Part shown: one piece after another, positions 36,281 through 45,389 of the stretch
Layout: each line of letters starts with the position of its first letter
Numbering within the stretch: the stretch's first letter is position 1
Assembly (NCBI RefSeq): GCF_000381985.1
Contig: NZ_KB907341.1
Coordinates: 236,775 to 300,774 of the forward strand
Direction of reading: 5' to 3'
DNA: 64,000 bases
Source of the DNA: Novispirillum itersonii subsp. itersonii ATCC 12639
GTDB taxonomy: Bacteria > Pseudomonadota > Alphaproteobacteria > Rhodospirillales > Rhodospirillaceae
Made by a program: the position numbers and the translations under genes
Notes under the pieces: generated by a model
The model's database searches: none
Told to the model about the DNA's origin: nothing
What the model saw: the letters and a program-made list of their open reading frames with translations, nothing else

Positions 36281-37141
36281 TTAGCGGCAGGACGGCGGCT
36301 GATAACCGTTAACCCCGGGGAACGGCCAGTCAGCCAGCAGCGACAGGTCGGGGCGGAAAATCTCGACCTTCAGCGGGTAGCAGGCCGCGACATCGCTGGA
36401 ATGGGTGGCGCTGCAATCGCCGCCCGGACAGGCCGACAGACCACCCAGCAGGTCGATCTCGGCAAAAAACTCCAGAAAATCCCCCGGCCGCACCGGGCTG
36501 GCCTTCATGAAATACTGCTTGGTGTCTTTGGTGAACCCGGTACACATGAAAACGTTCAGCACGTCATGCACATAGGGCTCCGCCTCCCGGAACGGCAGGC
36601 CGGTGGTTTCCGCCAGTGCATCCGTCAGGTTGGAATGACAGCAGTGGTCATAGGTGCCCCCCGACAGCAGGCGGTGCGTATAGGGGTCGCAGCGGGTGCC
36701 GATCACATCATGCACACCGCCGCCGTCTTCATCAAAGCCATACCAGCCGAGGGTATCATGGGTGATGGTCGCCATCGGGCGCAGGCTGGGCATCGTGCTC
36801 CACAGGCGGTCGCCGGTGGTGACGTGGGTGGCGTGCAGGGCCCGGGTCTTGCCGCTGAAAAACCGTTCTGACAGGTTATCGGCATTCCACAGGTTCAGGT
36901 CGCCGACCTGCGGCCCTTCGATGCTGACAATCCGGAAGAAGTGGCCCTTCGGGACCCGGAAAGTCCGCCCGCTGCGCGGCGGTACGATCACCTCGTCCGT
37001 CTTTTCCAGTGTCGCCCGCACCGTTTCCAGCCGGGCCATATCCGGCTGCGGCAGGGTCCCGTTGGGGTAAACCACCACCGGCTTGACCGCCCGGCGGGCA
37101 GCGGCATCGGCGGGCGGGGTCACGCGGGATGAAACCGTCAT
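36281..37141 (-). CDS. DUF1989 (urea carboxylase-associated) family protein
   Basis: The 286-residue soluble protein matches the DUF1989 family often found beside urea carboxylase/allophanate hydrolase and aminomethyltransferase-like genes. Recognisable pieces are VPPRSGRTFRVPKGHFFRIV, GDLNLWNADNLSERF, GTRCDPYTHRLLSGGTYDHC and the cysteine-containing CCHSNL, MCTGF and CPGGDC segments. No urea carboxylase genes lie in this window. It is divergent from a LysR regulator. Its biochemical role is not firmly known. Confidence 0.85.
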   Translation of the reverse strand: MTVSSRVTPPADAAARRAVKPVVVYPNGTLPQPDMARLETVRATLEKTDEVIVPPRSGRTFRVPKGHFFRIVSIEGPQVGDLNLWNADNLSERFFSGKTRALHATHVTTGDRLWSTMPSLRPMATITHDTLGWYGFDEDGGGVHDVIGTRCDPYTHRLLSGGTYDHCCHSNLTDALAETTGLPFREAEPYVHDVLNVFMCTGFTKDTKQYFMKASPVRPGDFLEFFAEIDLLGGLSACPGGDCSATHSSDVAACYPLKVEIFRPDLSLLADWPFPGVNGYQPPSCR

Positions 37142-37283
37142 TCTCTCTCTCCGGGGTTACGTGCAGCTGGGGAGTCTGTCACGGGCGGGGGTCGCTTCCT
37201 GCCATCAGCCTGCCTGCACACCCCCCGGCTGACAACCGGGTTTCTTCTTGACCGAAGACCAAGTCAGGCTTAGCCATAGTGTG

Positions 37284-38147
37284 ATGACGATCCCCCCTTT
37301 GACCCACCTGCGTGCCTTTGAGGCTGCCGCCCGCCACGGCAGTTTTCTGCGGGCCGCCGCCGAACTCGGGATGACCCCCGCCGCCGTCAGCCAGCATGTT
37401 AAAGCGCTGGAGGCGTGGATGGGGCTTGCCCTTTTCGACCGCCATCCCCGTGGCGTGACCCTGACCGCCGCCGGGCAGGATTTCGGGGCGGCCTGCCAGC
37501 GCGGACTGGAGGAAATCGCCCGGGCCGCCGCCCGCCTGACCGGCCGCAGCCGGGGCCGCCGGGTCAGTCTGGCCTGTCAGCCGTCGATCGTCAGCCTGTG
37601 GCTGGCGCACCGGCTGCCCCGCTTCCGGGCGGCCAACCCGGATATTCAGGTGTCAATCGTCTATCCGCTGGGGGCCAGAACCCCCGAGGATGCCGGATCA
37701 GATCTGCTGATCGGCCACGGCCTGCGCCCGGACCGCCCGGCGGATGCCATCCTCAGCGCCGCCACCCGGCCAATCGCCGCCCCGGCCTATCTGGCCCGCT
37801 CCGGCCCCCTTACCACACCGGAAGCGCTGCTGCGGGCAGAGCTGCTGCATGATGCCACCGAAGACGCCTGGCGGGGGTGGTTTGCCGACCACCGTCTGGT
37901 GATGCCACAGGGCACCGGGCCCATTTTTGCTGACTTCAGCCTGCTGGTCAGCTCGGTCGTTGCCGGTCTGGGGGTCGGCCTGTGCCCGGTGGCACTGGTG
38001 GAAGACCAGCTGCGCAGCGGCGCGCTGTCGGTGGTCTCTGACCATGCCAGTGATACCGCCAAAGACTACTGGCTGATCAGCCGCCCCCGCCCCTCGCCGG
38101 AAGCCGAGCTGATGCGACGATGGCTGATGGACGAAGCCGGACGGTAA
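37284..38147 (+). CDS. LysR-family transcriptional regulator (GcvA-like)
   Basis: The protein is 287 residues from ATG 37284, with the LysR winged helix at about 7-65 (LRAFEAAARHGSFLRAAAELGMTPAAVSQHVKAL) and a substrate-binding fold after residue 90. A TTG at 37248 is in frame, but that region contains a possible promoter (TTGACC at 37248, 17 bases, TAGCCA at 37271), which would leave a very short or absent leader. It is divergent from the DUF1989 gene, which it probably controls. Confidence 0.88.
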   Translation: MTIPPLTHLRAFEAAARHGSFLRAAAELGMTPAAVSQHVKALEAWMGLALFDRHPRGVTLTAAGQDFGAACQRGLEEIARAAARLTGRSRGRRVSLACQPSIVSLWLAHRLPRFRAANPDIQVSIVYPLGARTPEDAGSDLLIGHGLRPDRPADAILSAATRPIAAPAYLARSGPLTTPEALLRAELLHDATEDAWRGWFADHRLVMPQGTGPIFADFSLLVSSVVAGLGVGLCPVALVEDQLRSGALSVVSDHASDTAKDYWLISRPRPSPEAELMRRWLMDEAGR

Positions 38148-38179
38148 CGCCGCACCCTTTATCCCCCTGCCCCTTCAGA

Positions 38180-38211
38180 CAAAAAAGAACCCCGGAAGTT
38201 GCCTTCCGGGG
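38180..38211 (-). terminator. Terminator of the hook operon
   Basis: Stem CCCCGGAAG / CTTCCGGGG with loop TTGC is followed on the minus strand by TTCTTTTTT. It lies 54 bases after the flgE stop and also faces the end of the LysR gene. Confidence 0.88.
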
Positions 38212-38264
38212 TCAGTCTGTGCTTGAGCAAAGAAATCATACACTGTTGAAAGCAGCGGAAAACC

Positions 38265-40463
38265 TTACCGCTTGATGTTCACCAGCTCTTCCAGCATCTG
38301 GTCAGAGGTGGTGATGATCTTCGCCGCCGCCGAATAGGCGCGCTGGGTGGTGATCATGTTGGTGAACTCTTCCCCCAGATCGACGGTGGAGCTTTCCAGC
38401 GAGCCACCGGCAATCTTGCCGGACCCGCCGGAGCCCGCTTCACGCACGGTCGGCAGGCCGGACAGGCTGGTCTGGTTGAAGACGTTGCCGGTCGAGGACG
38501 ACATGCCGTTCGGGTTCACGAAGGTGGCAACCGGGATCATGAAGATCGGGGTGGTCACACCGTTGTCGAAGCGGGCGATGACGATACCGTCTTCCCCGAT
38601 GGTGACACCGGCGAAGTTACCGAACTTGTTCCCGTTCTGGGTCAGGCTGGTCAGCTGGTAATCACCGGCCTTCTGCTGCATCCCGCCGGCGGTGGAGTTG
38701 TAGTTGCCGAGGAACAGGCTGATCGCCGGGCTGCCGCCGGAGGTGACGGTCGAGCCATCCATGTTCAGCGCACCGTTCGACCAGCCGATCCGGACCCGCA
38801 GGCGCGGATCGTTGGCCGAGGTCTCATCGTAGCCATGGATCTTATCGATGGTACCGTCACCGTTGAACTTCAGGGTGTTGTTGCCGGTAGCGCTGGTACG
38901 GTTCCAGGCGACGTTGCTCGACAGCGGCGGCACCGTGTAGATGGCGTTCTGCTGCACCGACTTGGCACCGTTGACATTGGTCAGGCCGGAGGCGTTGACC
39001 TGAATCCCCTGGCTGCTGTTGGACGAGAACTGGCGGAACCAGATCGCGTTTTCACCGGCAACACGGCCACCCAGGTTGGACGGCGGGCTCGGCGGCAGAC
39101 CATAACCGCCGTTGATCGACTCAAAGGCGAAGGCGGTGTTGATCTGCGCCCCCAGCTGATCCAGAACCTGGCTCAGCGACTTGGCGGTGACGTTGATGTT
39201 AAAGACGCGGGCGCCGGGGGTGTTGGTGCCGTTGTCGTTGATGGTGGCATCAGTCGCCGGGGCGCCGAAGGTGGTGCCGGTGACAGCCGTCAGCGGCAGC
39301 GAGCTCTGGATGGTCGCGCCGCTGGCCTTCACCCAGTTGCCTGCACCGAGGCGGGTATCGAAGTAGGACTCAGCGGTCTGCGAGACACGGCTGGCAAGGT
39401 CAGCGGCAGTGGTGACGCCGGTGATGTCGATTTCGGTGGTGTTGGAGGCTGCGCCCGACACCAGCGTAAAGGTCACCCCGCCGATCACCACGGTATCACC
39501 GGCCGCACCGGTGCTGCCGACGGTGCTGGCGTTGGTGCCGCCGTTCTGCAGGAAGTTGTTGTTGCTGTCGTCGGTATTGACGAAGTTAAAGGTATAAGAC
39601 TGGCCACCGAGGGTCAGGGACATGTTGGTCCCGGCCTGCGGCACGCTGTTGAAATCCAGACGACCGGCGGCGAAAGAGGTCTGCCGGGCCGAGGTCTGAT
39701 CATCCAGCGCCACATAGGTGGAGCCTGCCGGGGGCATCACTTCGTAATCCCACGAGTTGGCAGCGCGCTTCGACCACGTGTAGTTCAGGTTATGGGCGTT
39801 GCCAAGGCTGTCATAAATCAGCGCGTTGGTCTTTTCCGTCGCCCCGACCAGCGCACCGGACGGCAGGTTGGCGGCGATGCCCAGCGTGGAGGTGGCGCGC
39901 GCGGTACCGCCGATGTTGGTCAGGTTGAGCGGCTGCAGGTTGATGCTGTCAACCGCATTGTCGTTCATGTAATAGGTTTCACCCGCCGCATTCTTATATG
40001 ACTTCATATAGATGCTGCCGTCTTTGGTGACGGTGGAGGCGGTGGCGGTGCCATCCCAGTTATCCAGCGGCCACCCCTGCAGGTAAGAGCCCCCGACGTT
40101 CTGCAGATAGCCGTCCTTATCAACCTTGAAGGACCCGGCGCGGGAATAGGCATAGCCAACCGGGCTGGTTGCCTGTTCCGACACGATGAAGAACCCGCTG
40201 CCGGAAATGCCGACGTCGGTGGACGATGTGGTGGCCTGCAACAGACCCTGCACGTCAACCCCGGCCCGCGGGCGGGACTGCACACCGCCGGCGCTGTAGG
40301 CGGTGGACGACACCTGCTTGGTCACCAGGGTCTGGAAGTTAACCTTCGACCCCTTGTACCCGATGGTGTTGACGTTGGTCACGTTATCGGAAATGGCCCC
40401 CATGGCGCTGGACTGCGCGGCAAGACCGGAAACGCCAGCAAACAAGGCTCCGTAAAGCGACAT
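38265..40463 (-). CDS. flgE: Flagellar hook protein FlgE (long form)
   Basis: FlgE polymerises into the hook outside the cell. The product is 732 residues, much longer than the roughly 400 of enteric FlgE. The conserved ends are intact: MSLYGALFAGVSGLAAQSSA with NVTNVNTIGYKGSKVNFQTL at the N-terminus and NMITTQRAYSAAAKIITTSD near the C-terminus. The extra length is in surface-exposed middle domains (about 150-560), rich in Thr, Asn and Gly. AAGGAG precedes ATG 40463. It is the last gene of fliK-flgD-flgE. Confidence 0.95.
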   Translation of the reverse strand: MSLYGALFAGVSGLAAQSSAMGAISDNVTNVNTIGYKGSKVNFQTLVTKQVSSTAYSAGGVQSRPRAGVDVQGLLQATTSSTDVGISGSGFFIVSEQATSPVGYAYSRAGSFKVDKDGYLQNVGGSYLQGWPLDNWDGTATASTVTKDGSIYMKSYKNAAGETYYMNDNAVDSINLQPLNLTNIGGTARATSTLGIAANLPSGALVGATEKTNALIYDSLGNAHNLNYTWSKRAANSWDYEVMPPAGSTYVALDDQTSARQTSFAAGRLDFNSVPQAGTNMSLTLGGQSYTFNFVNTDDSNNNFLQNGGTNASTVGSTGAAGDTVVIGGVTFTLVSGAASNTTEIDITGVTTAADLASRVSQTAESYFDTRLGAGNWVKASGATIQSSLPLTAVTGTTFGAPATDATINDNGTNTPGARVFNINVTAKSLSQVLDQLGAQINTAFAFESINGGYGLPPSPPSNLGGRVAGENAIWFRQFSSNSSQGIQVNASGLTNVNGAKSVQQNAIYTVPPLSSNVAWNRTSATGNNTLKFNGDGTIDKIHGYDETSANDPRLRVRIGWSNGALNMDGSTVTSGGSPAISLFLGNYNSTAGGMQQKAGDYQLTSLTQNGNKFGNFAGVTIGEDGIVIARFDNGVTTPIFMIPVATFVNPNGMSSSTGNVFNQTSLSGLPTVREAGSGGSGKIAGGSLESSTVDLGEEFTNMITTQRAYSAAAKIITTSDQMLEELVNIKR

Positions 40464-40604
40464 CGTGTGACTCCTTGCTCAAGGAATTCTTTGGTTTTGC
40501 GGCTGCGTCTGACCCGTTGGGGGCCGGTTTCTCCGGGGACGCCTGTCTTCTGCAGATACCGCAGCTTATTATCGTTTTAATCGATTATCCCGCCGGGGGG
40601 GGCC

Positions 40605-41714
40605 TCAGGTGGCGCCGACGACGGTGGAAACAGCAGACTCAGCCTTGCCCATCTGCAGGGTGGCGATACCGTTGCGGGTCACCACACCGGTCACCTTGCC
40701 GAAGGTGGTCAGGACACTGGGGGTAACCGTCTGGGTGCCGAGCTTGCCGGACACCGCCACCGAATAGGCGCCGTCGGGCAGCTGGTTCCCGGCATCATCC
40801 TTGCCGTCCCAGGTGACATTGGCCTCGCCCTTGGTGGTCGCGCCGTCAATGGTGCGGACGGTATTGCCAGCGGCATTCTTGATGACAATGGTGGTCTTGT
40901 CGGTACGGTCCGGCATGGTGTAGCGGAAGGTCGCAACCTTATCCTGCAACGCCAGCGTATTGGTCTTGGTCTCAACCGTCTTGCCCAGATACTGGATCGC
41001 CGAATTGGCGAGGGTCTGGGTGTTGGCCGCCACACTGTCAGAGGCCGACAGGATCTTCGACATCGGCGCGGCCAGCTTGTCCATGATCAGGTTGACCTCA
41101 CCATCCTTATTGGTCACGCCGGTGACGCGGCCGAAGGCGGTGGTGTAGGTCTCAATGGTCCCGTTATCACCGATGGCGGTGACCGACAGAGCGTAAGAGC
41201 CGTCCGGCAGCTGATTGCCGCTGTCGTCCTTGCCGTCCCAACGGAACTCATGCACGCCCGCAGACGGGTCACCGTCAATACCGCGCACCACCTTGCCGGT
41301 GGAGTCCTTAATCAGGATCCCGACGGTTTTAGCGTTGGAGGCAACCCCGTAAGCAAAGCGGGCCGTCCCATCCTGCAGCGGCACCGAGGAGCTTTCCGCC
41401 TCGACATACTTGCCGATGTAGTTAACGCCCATCGCCGACAGAGTGTTGTTGTTGGCGGTCAGGATCTTATCGAGTTTTTCGTTCTGGCTGATCTGCTGTT
41501 CGACCTGTGCGTACTGCACCAGCTGCTGGGTGAACTGCGAGGAGTCCATCGGCGAGGTCGGGTCCTGATTCTTCAGCTGATTGGTCAGCAGCGTCAGGAA
41601 GGTATTGAGGTCTTTCGCCAGCTTGTTACGCGACGTGCTGGAGGTCCCGCCATTGGCATTGGTGACCTGATCGTACAGGGCCTTGTCGTTTGCGGATGCG
41701 TTGACTGAAGGCAT
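40605..41714 (-). CDS. flgD: Flagellar hook capping protein FlgD with duplicated Ig-like domain
   Basis: FlgD caps the growing hook and allows FlgE insertion. The N-terminal part is typical (NTFLTLLTNQLKNQDPTSPMDSSQFTQQLVQYAQVEQQI, about 34-75). The protein has 369 residues instead of about 220-250 because the FlgD beta-domain occurs twice (about 103-215 and 243-365). Both copies have a WDGKDDxGNQLPDGxYxxxV block and a Y(I/L)GK(Y/T)VE start. AAGGAA precedes ATG 41714. It sits between fliK and flgE. Confidence 0.93.
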   Translation of the reverse strand: MPSVNASANDKALYDQVTNANGGTSSTSRNKLAKDLNTFLTLLTNQLKNQDPTSPMDSSQFTQQLVQYAQVEQQISQNEKLDKILTANNNTLSAMGVNYIGKYVEAESSSVPLQDGTARFAYGVASNAKTVGILIKDSTGKVVRGIDGDPSAGVHEFRWDGKDDSGNQLPDGSYALSVTAIGDNGTIETYTTAFGRVTGVTNKDGEVNLIMDKLAAPMSKILSASDSVAANTQTLANSAIQYLGKTVETKTNTLALQDKVATFRYTMPDRTDKTTIVIKNAAGNTVRTIDGATTKGEANVTWDGKDDAGNQLPDGAYSVAVSGKLGTQTVTPSVLTTFGKVTGVVTRNGIATLQMGKAESAVSTVVGAT

Positions 41715-41794
41715 CGGGCGAATTCCTTAAAGACAGCAGACCTGAAACACCGCCCCACCGGGAAACCCCCATCGGGACGGAAGCCGGAAGGACG

Positions 41795-43570
41795 TCAGAT
41801 CTTGACGTCCACCCCACCGCGGGCCGCAGCCTGCATAGATCTTAATGCATCAATCGTGCCAACTTCCGGGGCCAGATCATCTTCCAGCGAATGACCGACC
41901 CGGTCATACGGGGTCCCGCCCTGACGGCTGCCCTGACCCTGATCCTGCTGGGCCATCTGCTGCTGGGTGCCGTTGTCCTTCAGCGAGAAGGTGACACTGC
42001 CGGGATCAGCCTTCAGACCGGCATCGTTGAGGGCTTTTTCCAGCCCACGCGCGTCGGTCTTCATCATTTCCAGCGCTTCAGAGGTCTCGGCGACCACCTG
42101 CGCGTTGACTTTGCCCTCGCGGATGTCGAGTTTGACCTCGACCTTGCCGAGGTTATCGGGCCGCAGAGCAATCTTGATGGTCTCGCCCTTGGTGGCATCC
42201 TGTTGAATCCGCACGCGGATCTGTTCCACCGGGTCCGGCTCTTCCGCCTGCTGCGCCCGGGCGGCGGCCTTGGCCTGCTGGGCTTTGCCCGCATGCTGGG
42301 CCTGCTGCTGGGCCGTCGCCGACCCTGCCGAAGCCGGGGCGGAGGAAGAAGAGGTCTGCGAGGTGCCGGAGGTGGCCTTTACCCCCTCAACGCCATCAAC
42401 ACCACCCGACGCAGCGGCCGAGGATGTCGCGGCAGAATTTGCCGCCCCCCCGGGGGCCATTGCCGCCGCCACCGCCCCCAGCCCGGTCAGGGGCTGCGGC
42501 TGGGTTGCATCGGCGACCTGCCCGGCAGCAGACGCACCGCCGGACGGGGCCTGGGCCGAGGCTTTGGCCAGATCATACCAGGCCGACGGAGCCGGGGCGT
42601 CATCCGCCGGGGCGGCCTGCTGCGACACAGCCTGCTGCAACGGGGCCGCGACCTGCACCTGCACCGACGCCTGACGGTCATCACCGATCGCCTTCGCCAG
42701 CCCCTTCGACTGGGCGGCATTGACCGTGGTCAGCGGCCCTTCAGATGCCTTGGCAGTATCAGCGGCCGCATCGGCATTAGTTGCCGCCTGCACCTCAGCC
42801 GAGGCAGTTTTTGCCGCCTTGGCCTGATGCTCGGCAAGGTGCGGACGGTTGCCGGTCTGATCCCGCTGCCCGGCCCCCTGATCCGTCAGATCGGACTGGG
42901 CCTGCTGGCCATCAGCGGCCCCCTGCACCGCCTGCGCGGTCTGGGTCTGCACGTCGTCCCGCTGGACCCGGCCCTGCTGGGTCGCCCCCTGCTGGGCCTG
43001 CCCTGCCGGGCGGGCATCCTGTGCCACCGTCTGGCTCTGGGCCTGCGCCGCCGCCGCGACCTCAATCTGCTCCGGCTGGGCTGCCGCAGCATCAGCCGCT
43101 GCCGCAGCGGCGTCAGCATCGGTCACCACCGGGGCGGCGACAGCCACCTGCGCCACAGCCTGCGCCACGGCGGCATCAGCCGCAGACGGATCGGTTTTCT
43201 GTGTGGTATCAACAGCATCAGAAGCTGCGGCAGCCTTGTCATCCTCTGCCGCACGGGCGTCGGAACGGTCAGCCTTTTCCCCACTCCGCGATGCCGGTTC
43301 CGCCCGCTCCGGACGGTCCCGCTCCGGGCGGGGACGGGTCGGTTCAGGCGCCTTCGTGTCCTGCCGGTTGGCAGCCGTAGCATTCAGGGTCTTGATCAGG
43401 GCCACCCCGGCACTGTCAGAGGTCGAGGTCCCGACCTGCGAGGCCATCTGTGACAGCAGGGCAGAAAAGTCTGTGACCGCTCCGTCAGAAGCCTGTGCAT
43501 CAGTGGATGCATCCGTCGGCTGGATGCCGGGGATAACCTGCTGCCCCCGCTGGATGCCACGAATAGTCAT
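41795..43570 (-). CDS. fliK: Flagellar hook-length control protein FliK
   Basis: FliK is exported during hook growth and, at the right length, signals FlhB to switch substrates. The 591-residue product has a long disordered Ala/Gln/Asp-rich N-terminal and middle part (about 60-460) that acts as a ruler. The C-terminal Flg_hook domain (about 462-545) contains IKIALRPDNLGKVEVKLDIR and VNAQVVAETSEALEMMKTD. GAGGA precedes ATG 43570. The unusual base composition creates a long meaningless open frame on the other strand. Confidence 0.93.
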   Translation of the reverse strand: MTIRGIQRGQQVIPGIQPTDASTDAQASDGAVTDFSALLSQMASQVGTSTSDSAGVALIKTLNATAANRQDTKAPEPTRPRPERDRPERAEPASRSGEKADRSDARAAEDDKAAAASDAVDTTQKTDPSAADAAVAQAVAQVAVAAPVVTDADAAAAAADAAAAQPEQIEVAAAAQAQSQTVAQDARPAGQAQQGATQQGRVQRDDVQTQTAQAVQGAADGQQAQSDLTDQGAGQRDQTGNRPHLAEHQAKAAKTASAEVQAATNADAAADTAKASEGPLTTVNAAQSKGLAKAIGDDRQASVQVQVAAPLQQAVSQQAAPADDAPAPSAWYDLAKASAQAPSGGASAAGQVADATQPQPLTGLGAVAAAMAPGGAANSAATSSAAASGGVDGVEGVKATSGTSQTSSSSAPASAGSATAQQQAQHAGKAQQAKAAARAQQAEEPDPVEQIRVRIQQDATKGETIKIALRPDNLGKVEVKLDIREGKVNAQVVAETSEALEMMKTDARGLEKALNDAGLKADPGSVTFSLKDNGTQQQMAQQDQGQGSRQGGTPYDRVGHSLEDDLAPEVGTIDALRSMQAAARGGVDVKI

Positions 43571-44221
43571 GGTCGTATCCTCGCTGTCTGCTTCGGCGGC
43601 GACCGGCCTTCCGGTGCCACGGATAAAAGAATTGCCGGTGGTTTATGCAAACACCGGGCCACAACCGCCGACACCCGGCCCCGCCACTCTGACTGCTCAG
43701 GGCCCGCACCGTGTATCGCCGGGGCGGGCGGATGGTTCTGGCATGATCTCGGCACCGGCACCGAAAACAGACGATCAATGCCCGCCTGTACGTTTCGCAG
43801 AAAGGAAACCCGCCGCCCCTGCCGCAATCCCTTGCCACCGGGCGCGAATACACGGATCTCATTCAGGATTTTCCCGCTCCCCGCCAGTATCAGCACATAT
43901 TAATTTCCGGCAGCATGTATCCGCGTCTACCAAGGAAAGAAAAGACAGGGCACCCGCCCGCAAACCGGCCTGCTGTGCGGGTTTGCGGGCGTCTGTCAAG
44001 CTAATAAAGCTGATGTGAAAATGGCGGAAACGCTTGCTTTAGCGAGGGAAGCGGAAGAAACTGCGCCCGCACCGGGGATTTGGGGCACGCAGGACAGGAT
44101 GCTGCGGACGGGGCTGCTGGGCAGCCACTGGCCGCAAAGGGGACGTCAGCCTGCTGGACCGTTTCCGGGTTTCAGATTTTTCTTTTTCCATTTGGTTGAT
44201 GAACCTAAGGAGACCCTGAGC
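43571..44221. promoter_or_regulatory. Divergent intergenic region between fliK and HU
   Basis: This 651-base gap, the longest in the window, holds no credible gene. At 43956-43990 there is an 11-pair stem (GCCCGCAAACC / GGTTTGCGGGC) without a T-run. A pyrimidine-rich stretch (about 44168-44192) and a strong AAGGAG site lie just before the HU gene. Promoters for both genes must lie here, but I could not place them with confidence; no good sigma-54 or sigma-28 match is visible for fliK. Confidence 0.5.
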
Positions 44222-44494
44222 ATGAACAAGAGCGATCTGGTCGATGCCGTCGCTGCCGAGTCCGGCCTGACCAAGGCGGATGCCGCCAAGGCCGTTGACG
44301 CGGTGTTCAACGCTGTGACCGACGCCCTGAAGAAGGGCGACGAAGTGCGTCTGGTCGGCTTCGGCACCTTCGCTGTGTCCGAGCGCGCTGCCCGTACCGG
44401 CAAGAACCCGCGCACCGGCGAGCCGCTGGAAATCGCTGCCTCCAAGCAGCCGAAGTTCAAGCCCGGCAAGGCCCTGAAGGACGCTGTCGGCTGA
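44222..44494 (+). CDS. hup: DNA-binding protein HU
   Basis: HU is a small nucleoid protein that bends DNA as a dimer. The 90-residue product begins [20 protein letters not shown] and carries the DNA-binding arm region [27 protein letters not shown], ending [13 protein letters not shown]. It has no features of IHF. AAGGAG nine bases upstream fixes the start at 44222, although the frame is open further upstream. A strong bidirectional terminator follows. Confidence 0.97.
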   Translation: MNKSDLVDAVAAESGLTKADAAKAVDAVFNAVTDALKKGDEVRLVGFGTFAVSERAARTGKNPRTGEPLEIAASKQPKFKPGKALKDAVG

Positions 44495-44540
44495 TACCGG
44501 ATCTGCTTTTGATCCGGTAAACCTTACGCGCCTCACGCAG

Positions 44541-44576
44541 AAAAGCCCTCCTCCGGCACCCGGAGGAGGGCTTTTT
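44541..44576 (+). terminator. Bidirectional terminator between HU and hmuV
   Basis: Stem GCCCTCCTCCGG / CCGGAGGAGGGC with a three-base loop is flanked by AAAA on the left and TTTTT on the right. It works for HU (plus) and for the heme operon (minus). Confidence 0.92.
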
Positions 44577-44600
44577 GCTTGTTTGCGGGCCCCTAAGACA

Positions 44601-45377
44601 TCAGCCAGTGACGATCACCGGCATCGCCTCGCCCGGAATGGTCAGCAACCGCACCGGACAGTCATAAACCGCCGACAGCGTCTCGGCTGTTGCCGTCACC
44701 GCCACCGGGCCTTCTGCCGCCACCCGCCCCTGCCGCAGCAGCACCAACCGGTCGGCATAGCGCAGGGCCAGCGCCAGATCGTGCAGAATCACCGCCACCG
44801 CCGCACCGTCATCAGCCATCCGCCGGGCCAGTCGCATACACTGGTGCTGGTGGGCCGGGTCCAGCGCCGCCGTCGGCTCGTCGAGCAGCAGCACACGCTG
44901 ACCGTCAGGGGCGCCATCCAGCTGGGCCAGCGCCCGGGCCAGATGGACCCGCTGTTTTTCCCCCCCCGACAGGCCGGGATAGGGCCGCTGCGCCAGCGCC
45001 GTCAGATCCGTCGCCGTCAGGGCATCGGCCACCACGGCGGCATCCCGCGCTGCCCACGACCGTTTCCGGTGCGGGGCGCGGCCCATCGCCACCACCTCTT
45101 CCACCGTAAAGGGAAAGGCCAGCGCCCCGGCCTGCGGCACCACCGCCCGGCGGCAGGCCAGATCCTGCGCCGACCAGTCGGTCAGGGGGCGGTCATTCAG
45201 CCACACCTGCCCGGCATCGGGCCGCAGATCGCCGCTCAGCACTTTCAGGGCCGTGGTTTTTCCCGCGCCGTTTGGCCCCAGCACCACTGTCACGGCCCCG
45301 TCCGGTACCGTCCAGTGATGATCCTCAATCAGCGCCCGTCCGCCCCGGCGCACGGTCACCCCCTGTACTGTCAGCAT
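44601..45377 (-). CDS. hmuV: Heme ABC transporter ATP-binding protein HmuV
   Basis: This is the ATPase of the heme importer. The 258-residue protein has Walker A GPNGAGKT (34-41), signature LSGGEKQRVHLARALAQL, Walker B VLLLDEPTAALD and switch His in VILHDLALAL. The close match to HmuV/BhuV rather than other FecE-type ATPases comes mainly from its place as last gene of tonB-hmuS-hmuT-hmuU-hmuV. It starts 12 bases after hmuU. Confidence 0.93.
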   Translation of the reverse strand: MLTVQGVTVRRGGRALIEDHHWTVPDGAVTVVLGPNGAGKTTALKVLSGDLRPDAGQVWLNDRPLTDWSAQDLACRRAVVPQAGALAFPFTVEEVVAMGRAPHRKRSWAARDAAVVADALTATDLTALAQRPYPGLSGGEKQRVHLARALAQLDGAPDGQRVLLLDEPTAALDPAHQHQCMRLARRMADDGAAVAVILHDLALALRYADRLVLLRQGRVAAEGPVAVTATAETLSAVYDCPVRLLTIPGEAMPVIVTG

Positions 45378-45389
45378 AATTGCCCCCTG

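Noticed and set aside
41891..43453. Plus-strand open frame of 520 codons opposite fliK
   Set aside because: Its translation is low-complexity Leu/Gly/Arg with no family likeness. It is a by-product of the Ala/Gln-rich, GC-rich fliK coding strand.
43203..44018. Plus-strand frame of 271 codons crossing the fliK start and the gap before HU
   Set aside because: It is antisense to the fliK N-terminus and has no family likeness or ribosome-binding site.
44015..44221. 69-residue N-terminal extension of HU
   Set aside because: The upstream residues are not HU-like, and a strong AAGGAG site marks ATG 44222 as the start of a normal 90-residue HU.
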